From the NCBI RefSeq assembly GCF_002551005.1, contig NZ_NVOY01000008.1, positions 1 through 60,301 on the forward strand: a stretch of 60,301 bases of DNA, read 5' to 3'. Both the position numbers and the translations under genes were made by a program. This DNA is from Bacillus pseudomycoides. GTDB taxonomy: Bacteria; Bacillota; Bacilli; Bacillales; Bacillaceae_G. Shown piece after piece: positions 55,652 to 60,301 of the stretch. The notes below the pieces were generated by a model. The model was given only the letters and a program-made list of their open reading frames with translations. It made no database searches and was not told the origin of the DNA. Numbering within the stretch: position 1 is the stretch's first letter; the number at the start of each line of letters is the position of its first letter.

Positions 55652-56290
55652 AACTTTATCAATTGCCGCCTTAATGCTATCATAATCTGGATTAACAAGT
55701 TTACCATTTACATATAGAGATGGTGCACCTTGTACTTTTAATTTTTGAGCAAGGTCAAAATCTTTCTGTACTTTATCTTTTATTTCCTTACTCTTTAAAT
55801 CTTTTTTAAACTTCTCTACATCAATCGTAGGTAGCTTTTGTTTTACTATATCGACTACTAGATCCTCTGTAATCCACTCTTCTTTTTCATTCTTTTGATT
55901 TTGATATATTTCATCATAAAATGTCCAAAATGCTTTTGGATCTTGCTTATAAATTGCCTCTCCAGCTGCTGCGCCTAGATCAGAGTCTTTCCCAATAAAA
56001 GGAAAATTGATGAAATGAAGTTGAACTTTTCCTTTATTAATATACTCTTCCTTTAAGCGTGGCAATACCGTTGTATCCCATGTACGACAAGCTGGACATT
56101 TAAAATCTCCAAATTCAACAATATGAATTGGCACATCTTTCTCTCCTAAAGATTGCTGCGTACCATATAAAAAGGTATCTTTTCCTTTTTCCTTCTTATC
56201 GTTCACAAGACTATATACAATTGTACCGATTACAATAAGTACTGCAACAGAAAAAATAACACCGAGAACCATAATATTTTTTGATTTCAT
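55640..56290 (-). CDS. DsbA-family thiol-disulfide oxidoreductase (BdbD-like)
   Basis: The protein has 216 residues from ATG 56290 (AGAGGAATG SD). An N-terminal membrane anchor (IMVLGVIFSVAVLIVIGTIVYSLV) is followed by an extracytoplasmic DsbA-like domain with the active-site GDFKCPACRTW (C-P-A-C) and the cis-Pro loop GAPSLYV. It catalyses disulfide formation in exported proteins and normally pairs with a BdbC quinone reductase, which is not in this window. Length and motifs are standard. Confidence 0.88.
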   Translation of the reverse strand: MKSKNIMVLGVIFSVAVLIVIGTIVYSLVNDKKEKGKDTFLYGTQQSLGEKDVPIHIVEFGDFKCPACRTWDTTVLPRLKEEYINKGKVQLHFINFPFIGKDSDLGAAAGEAIYKQDPKAFWTFYDEIYQNQKNEKEEWITEDLVVDIVKQKLPTIDVEKFKKDLKSKEIKDKVQKDFDLAQKLKVQGAPSLYVNGKLVNPDYDSIKAAIDKVTKK

Positions 56291-56449
56291 ATACATTCCT
56301 CTTTAATGTTTTATTCTTTGTATACCACTATATATACAATATTTATGATAGCAATTCTCATATAAACAGTCCATTGAAGTTGCTCAGAAAATAAACAAAA
56401 TCAAATAAATGTGACAATATTGTGTCTCACTTCTCTTCCATTCATTCAT

Positions 56450-56488
56450 ATAAAAAAAGAGTCAGTTCTTTTGGAACTCACTCTTAAC
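56450..56488 (-). terminator. Terminator of the glycosyltransferase gene
   Basis: AAAAGAGT..GTTC/GAAC..ACTCTT stem overlapping the stop, T run on the minus strand. Confidence 0.8.
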
Positions 56489-57248
56489 TCACAGCTTTCT
56501 CACGCTCTACTGGTTGGTTATTAGGAATGTCATGACGAATAACCAGCTTTTCACTTGTAGCTTGTACATATTCAGCATGGGTAATATATCCTTCTCGCTC
56601 CATGAGCTTCAACACAACATTACGTCTTTCTACAGCCTTATCATAATTTTTTATAGGAGAATAATAAGATGGTGCTTTCACAACAGCTGCTAACATGGCA
56701 CTTTCACTTAATGTTAATTGATCCACCTGCTTATCAAAATATAGTTTCGCAGCTTTCTCAACTCCCCATGCCCCTTCTCCATAATAAATATTGCTTACAT
56801 AAAGTTTTAAAATCTCATTTTTCGTAAATGTTCGTTCAATTTTTTTTGCATAGAAAACTTCATCCCACTTACGTGAAAATGTTCGGTCACTTGTTAAAAA
56901 AACATTTTTTGCAAGCTGCTGCGTAATTGTACTACCGCCTTGTACAACACCACCAGCCTTTATATTTTCGATTGTGGCTCTAACAATTGCAATATAATCT
57001 AATCCATTATGATGATAGAATCTCTTATCTTCAGTTGCGATAAATGCATCCCCTAATTGTTCTGGTAACTCAAAGTGAGTAGGTACTGTCAATTTACTTA
57101 TATCTTTGCTTTCAATCATTTTATTTCCAGCAAACAACAGTATAGAACATAGCAATACTAATAATATAAGGGCTTTATAAAAAAACTTTGCAATCGGAGT
57201 TAAAGAAATATTATGATGCAAAGTGCGATATGCTGTTCGTTCCTTCAC
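56484..57248 (-). CDS. Monofunctional peptidoglycan glycosyltransferase (GT51)
   Basis: The protein has 254 residues from GTG 57248 (GGGGGTG SD); the longer frame adds nine residues. A membrane anchor (FFYKALILLVLLCSILLFAG) is followed by the GT51 domain: AFIATEDKRFYHHNGLD with the catalytic Glu, GGSTITQQLAKNVFLT, RKWDEVFYAKKIERTFTKNEILKLYVSNIYYGEGAWG and LSESAMLAAVVKAPSYYSP. The transpeptidase domain is absent, so it is a monofunctional MtgA-like glycosyltransferase polymerising lipid II. Intact motifs suggest activity. Confidence 0.88.
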   Translation of the reverse strand: MKERTAYRTLHHNISLTPIAKFFYKALILLVLLCSILLFAGNKMIESKDISKLTVPTHFELPEQLGDAFIATEDKRFYHHNGLDYIAIVRATIENIKAGGVVQGGSTITQQLAKNVFLTSDRTFSRKWDEVFYAKKIERTFTKNEILKLYVSNIYYGEGAWGVEKAAKLYFDKQVDQLTLSESAMLAAVVKAPSYYSPIKNYDKAVERRNVVLKLMEREGYITHAEYVQATSEKLVIRHDIPNNQPVEREKAVS

Positions 57249-57275
57249 AACAGACACCCCCATTTCTTTCAGCAT

Positions 57276-57690
57276 TCATTGCTCTTAATTTAAGCATACC
57301 TTTATTTTAAAAAATATCCAATGCATTTCTCTTACAACTTCCTTACAAATTTGTAATTTAAAGGCCTGAAAAGAAAAAAGCATCTTCTACTACAGCAGAA
57401 AACACTTGGTAGGTTATTTATAATCCTTTTTTACATTCCTATTAGGTAATTTACCGTTTTCGGGGCCTATTCTAACCTTTCAGATGTTACATTAATTGTT
57501 GCTGTTATGCAACCCATTGAACCTACTAGTTACAAAGAATGACTTCCTCTTATAACATAATTGCCATTTTCGATTGTATTGAGACTTGAAATTGTCAGAT
57601 AAATGTTGAAAAATATATAAAATTAATCTCCGTTAAATGTTCTTCTGTTATCATTATTTGTAAGAATATTCTAAAAGAGGAGGAGGTTTC
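57276..57690. other. Gap upstream of the rap gene
   Basis: About 415 bases between divergent genes with no supported frame. It must hold the rap promoter. A CATCTTCTACTACAGCAGAA stretch can fold weakly. No ComA box recognised. Confidence 0.4.
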
Positions 57691-58785
57691 ATGAACGTTC
57701 AAATGAAGGGGAATAAACAAATTACAAAACTGCTCAATGATTGGTATCAAGTTATGTTACAACAACGAGCAGAAAAAGCAGCTAATTTAAAACGAGAAGT
57801 TGAGGAAAAGATTTCTGATATCAAAGAAGACGAAAATTTATTATTATACTATTCATTATTGGACTTTAGATATAAAGTGCTAACAGATGGGTTAAACATT
57901 ACAAAAGATAGCTTTAATAAAATTACCGCATTTGAGATACCTGATAGTGGCTTTATATCCTACTATTATCACTTCTTCAAAGCAATTCATGAAGTGATGA
58001 TTTCAAATTATACTAAAGCAAAAGAAGAGTTTGAACAAGCGGAAAAACTTTTAATGTATGTACCGAATGAACTAGAACTAGCGGAGTTTAATTACCGCAT
58101 TGCTTCGTTCCATTATCAAACATACCAACCTCTAGTTGCAATTCAGTATGTAACGAAAGCAAAAGATACATTTTCTAAACATGTAGGTTACGAAATTAAT
58201 GTAGCTTCATGTGACAATGTTTACGGGCTATCTTGTATAGATTTAAAACAATTTGAACAAGCGGAAATTAATCTTAATTCTGCGTTAGATATTCTCCAAA
58301 AACACAATGAAGAATCTTTAGTCCTTAGAGTAAGACATAACTTAGCTTGGTTATATGCAAACCAAAACCTTTCAAACCTAGCAATCCGACATGTATCCGA
58401 AGTGACAAGGAAAAACCCTAAACATTTCAAAGCACTTTTTGTAGAAGCACGCGAATATTATAAATTAGGTGAACATGCCCGTGCCGAAGAATTGATTGAA
58501 AACGGACTATCCATTTGTAATGAACTTAAAAATAAAGAACTCCTACCTCATTTTATGATTCTAAAAGAACTAAATAATAAAACTTCTGCATTATCTTTAG
58601 AAAAAGTAACTTTAGAAGGTATTTCTTACTTTGAAGAAGAAAAACTATGGGACTGTGTGCAAGAATACACTGAAATTCTCGCACATGCATTCTACCAAGA
58701 AGAAAATCATGTACAAGCAAGTAAATATTTTTATATGAGTAACAAGGCAAGAAAAAAATATGAAGAAAAAGGGGCGTTAAAGTAA
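57691..58785 (+). CDS. Rap-family TPR protein (aspartate phosphatase-like)
   Basis: This 364-residue protein has an N-terminal 3-helix domain with DWYQVMLQQRAEKAANLKREVEE and DIKEDENLLLYYSLLDFR, then six or so TPR-like repeats. These match Rap regulators of the RRNPP family, which dephosphorylate Spo0F or block ComA, and are inhibited by a small Phr peptide. At the RapH-equivalent site E45-D46-Q47 this protein reads Glu46-Asp47-Glu48, so the catalytic Gln appears to be Glu and phosphatase activity is uncertain. The stop overlaps the ATG of the phr gene by one base (TAATG). GGAGGAGG SD. Similar B. anthracis pXO1 proteins respond to GHTGG. Confidence 0.88.
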   Translation: MNVQMKGNKQITKLLNDWYQVMLQQRAEKAANLKREVEEKISDIKEDENLLLYYSLLDFRYKVLTDGLNITKDSFNKITAFEIPDSGFISYYYHFFKAIHEVMISNYTKAKEEFEQAEKLLMYVPNELELAEFNYRIASFHYQTYQPLVAIQYVTKAKDTFSKHVGYEINVASCDNVYGLSCIDLKQFEQAEINLNSALDILQKHNEESLVLRVRHNLAWLYANQNLSNLAIRHVSEVTRKNPKHFKALFVEAREYYKLGEHARAEELIENGLSICNELKNKELLPHFMILKELNNKTSALSLEKVTLEGISYFEEEKLWDCVQEYTEILAHAFYQEENHVQASKYFYMSNKARKKYEEKGALK

Positions 58786-59069
58786 TGAAGAAGCTTCGAT
58801 TATCAATAACAGGACTAGCCGTTGTAGGTATTACATCTTTAGGATTAGGGTATGTAAATGAAATACAAAAAACAGAACAAGGGCTAGTTGCTGTAAATAT
58901 AGGTGATACTTGGTCACCACAAAGATCTGACTTAGCTTACAGCCATGGGCATACTGGTGGTTCTCCTTTTTATGGTCATGCTGACTTCCCAGTTTCTGCT
59001 GACGGTGACGGCATCGGAGCACAAGATACCCACGCAGACCATTTCATATCAAAACCTGATAATGCTTAA
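58785..59069 (+). CDS. Phr-type signalling peptide precursor, long form
   Basis: These 94 residues begin with a signal-type segment (MKKLRLSITGLAVVGITSLGL), typical of exported Phr proteins. The pentapeptide GHTGG, which is the described Phr signal for the B. anthracis pXO1 Rap protein BXA0205, occurs at residues 55-59 (SHGHTGGSPFYGH). An NIGDT motif lies at 38-42. After the TAA at 59067 the same frame continues IQYANIGNTPAPANNIGDTL and then VQQA to a stop at 59142, carrying two more NIG(D/N)T copies. The gene is coupled to rap by a one-base overlap. It probably encodes the Rap inhibitor. The extra region may be a decayed end or a readthrough product. Confidence 0.8.
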   Translation: MKKLRLSITGLAVVGITSLGLGYVNEIQKTEQGLVAVNIGDTWSPQRSDLAYSHGHTGGSPFYGHADFPVSADGDGIGAQDTHADHFISKPDNA

Positions 59070-59144
59070 ATTCAATATGCTAATATAGGCAATACACCTG
59101 CGCCTGCTAACAATATAGGTGACACACTAGTGCAACAAGCATAA
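59070..59144 (+). other. In-frame extension after the phr stop with two NIG(D/N)T repeats
   Basis: Twenty-four codons follow the TAA in the same frame, before a second TAA and the gene's terminator. See phr. The three related motifs at DNA level suggest a once-longer precursor. Confidence 0.6.
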
Positions 59145-59159
59145 CAATGTAATAGTTAG

Positions 59160-59193
59160 AAATAAAGCCATACTCACTAGTATGGTTTTTTTA
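59160..59193 (+). terminator. Terminator of rap-phr
   Basis: AAGCCATACT/AGTATGGTTTTTT stem, T run. Located after the extension, so the mRNA includes it. Confidence 0.85.
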
Positions 59194-59479
59194 TTTACAC
59201 TAATTGTGAGTTCGTTACGATAATATCACATTGTGTAGAATGATCAGATTGCTTATATCACACTATTTAAGAAAAGGATTCACTGCACCATCAAAAATCT
59301 CACACTACCGTTCCCCAACTCACGATAGTTAATTCTCTGTCAGCTAAAACATCGCTACATCTTACCGTTCTAAGCTTTCTCCTGTCAACGAATAAAAGCT
59401 AGTTCGTACGATTAGACAGAATTACATTAATGCGCAATATTTAACGTTTTAGACGACAATTAACAGAGAGAAATAAATA
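59194..59479. other. Noncoding gap between rap-phr and the tRNA cluster
   Basis: About 285 bases, no frame or known RNA seen. Confidence 0.5.
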
Positions 59480-59518
59480 AAAAAGCGTCCCCTACTGTTT
59501 GAAGTAAGGAACGCTTAT
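59480..59518 (-). terminator. Terminator of the tRNA cluster
   Basis: AAGCGT..CC..TAC/GTA..GG..ACGCTTTTTT stem with a T run on the minus strand, downstream of the Leu tRNA. Confidence 0.75.
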
Positions 59519-59600
59519 AAATGTCGATATTACGCTATTTCTTTGAATAACTTTCAATAAATAAACATAAAAAAAAAACGAGTTAATCTCGTCTAAACAG

Positions 59601-59682
59601 TACCGATGGTCGGGGTCGAACCGACACTCCAGAAGGAACACGATTTTGAGTCGTGCGCGTCTGCCAATTCCGCCACATCGGC
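59601..59682 (-). tRNA. tRNA-Leu (anticodon CAA)
   Basis: A class II tRNA with long variable arm (GTTCCTTCTGGAGT). The loop CTCAAAA gives anticodon CAA. CCA is not encoded in full. First acceptor pair is G.U. Confidence 0.93.
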
Positions 59683-59688
59683 AAAATA

Positions 59689-59762
<74 letters not shown>

Positions 59763-59772
59763 ATATTAAATT

Positions 59773-59847
59773 TGGAGCGGAAGACGGGATTCGAACCCGC
59801 GACCCCAACCTTGGCAAGGTTGTATTCTACCACTGAACTACTTCCGC
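59773..59847 (-). tRNA. tRNA-Gly (anticodon GCC)
   Basis: GCGGAAG acceptor stem, loop TTGCCAA with GCC, encoded CCA. Confidence 0.97.
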
Positions 59848-59852
59848 AAAAA

Positions 59853-59927
59853 TGGCTGGGCTAGCTGGATTCGAACCAGCGCATGACGGAGTCAAAGTCC
59901 GTTGCCTTACCGCTTGGCTATAGCCCA
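59853..59927 (-). tRNA. tRNA-Gln (anticodon UUG)
   Basis: TGGGCTA acceptor stem, loop CTTTGAC with TTG, encoded CCA. Confidence 0.96.
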
Positions 59928-60041
59928 CCGAATGTTTAATACATTATATGTTGTATTACCTATTTTATTACTTAAAATATCCAATCAGGACATTTAGTAT
60001 ATTATCACAATCCATTTATTTTGTAAAGTGATATTTAAAAA

Positions 60042-60118
60042 TGGGGCGACTGATGGGAATCGAACCCACGAGTGTCGGAGCCACAATCCGATGCGTTAAC
60101 CACTTCGCCACAGCCGCC
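60042..60118 (-). tRNA. tRNA-His (anticodon GUG)
   Basis: G-1 extended acceptor stem (GGCGGCTG with CAGTCGCC), loop TTGTGGC with GTG, encoded CCA. Confidence 0.95.
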
Positions 60119-60127
60119 ATGCTGTGT

Positions 60128-60201
60128 TGGCAGGGGCAGTAGGAATCGAACCCACACCGGAGGTTTTGGAGACCTCTGTTCTACCTTTAAACTATGCCCC
60201 T
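60128..60201 (-). tRNA. tRNA-Trp (anticodon CCA)
   Basis: AGGGGCA acceptor stem, loop CTCCAAA with CCA, encoded CCA. Confidence 0.96.
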
Positions 60202-60215
60202 ATATAAAATGTAAA

Positions 60216-60299
60216 TGGTGGAGGGGGGCAGATTCGAACTGCCGAACCCGAAGGAGCGGATTTACAGTCCGCCGCGTTTAGCCACTTCGCTACCCCTCC
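60216..60299 (-). tRNA. tRNA-Tyr (anticodon GUA)
   Basis: Class II tRNA with long variable arm, loop CTGTAAA with GTA, encoded CCA. Its 5' end is within two bases of the window edge, so the cluster probably continues outside. Confidence 0.96.
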
Positions 60300-60301
60300 G
60301 A

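Overview
The window looks like chromosomal DNA of a Bacillus cereus-group bacterium. The evidence is an NprR/NprX quorum-sensing cassette beside a thermolysin-type neutral protease, a Rap/Phr cassette carrying the pentapeptide GHTGG, YrhD/YrhE-type formate dehydrogenase, PrkA/YhbH sporulation genes, AT-rich Gram-positive codon use with strong G-rich Shine-Dalgarno sites, and many copies of short dispersed repeats resembling the bcr repeats of this group. Species cannot be fixed from sequence reading alone.

Layout. 0-5 kb: a TVP38-like membrane protein, the secreted neutral protease (nprA), its quorum regulator nprR and an unlisted 42-codon signal precursor (nprX). 4.4-10 kb: nicotinate phosphoribosyltransferase (pncB), a Zn/Cd/Pb-type P1B ATPase with its ArsR-type repressor and two operator-like dyads, and two SAM methyltransferases. 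10-13 kb: amino-acid permease and alanine dehydrogenase. 13.5-15 kb: a HAD phosphatase beside a decayed IS607-type element (tails of tnpA and tnpB). 15-20.4 kb: a five-gene purine hydroxylase operon (pucD-C-E-A-B order). 20.5-27.5 kb: membrane glycerophosphodiester phosphodiesterase, then formate dehydrogenase (fdhA-yrhD) with divergent fdhD. 27.5-34.2 kb: two paralogous GNAT acetyltransferases flanking a two-component system, then a MocR-type regulator broken by one nonsense codon and divergent from an EamA exporter. 34-39.5 kb: metallophosphatase, alpha/beta hydrolase with its HTH regulator, a chemoreceptor and a small biotinyl-like protein. 39.7-43.4 kb: the nfeD-floT flotillin operon, split by an inserted, decaying IscB element. 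43.7-49.5 kb: homospermidine synthase-like protein, GNAT, YhbH and PrkA. 49.5-57.3 kb: PAS-GGDEF-EAL protein, a frameshifted CPBP protease, trmL, an amidase-like protein, queG, tRNA-Gly, a DsbA-type oxidoreductase and a glycosyltransferase. 57.7-60.3 kb: rap-phr and the end of a tRNA cluster (Leu, Cys, Gly, Gln, His, Trp, Tyr), all on the minus strand.

The most notable elements are: (1) the IscB relic, an RNA-guided nuclease of the family ancestral to Cas9. It has lost its RuvC-I motif at a frameshifting deletion but keeps HNH, RuvC-II and RuvC-III and a structured upstream omega-RNA region. It sits inside the flotillin operon. (2) A long Phr precursor that contains GHTGG plus a thrice-repeated NIG(D/N)T motif, two copies of which lie beyond an in-frame stop. 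(3) A divergent NprX signal (HVPDVFG where the described type is SKPDIVG). (4) A MocR regulator inactivated by a single stop codon. (5) Eight copies or fragments of one dispersed repeat and two of another, one of which supplies the end of a coding sequence.

Coding starts were chosen by Shine-Dalgarno position; several differ from the longest open frame. Family names rest on recognised motifs, not on database searches.
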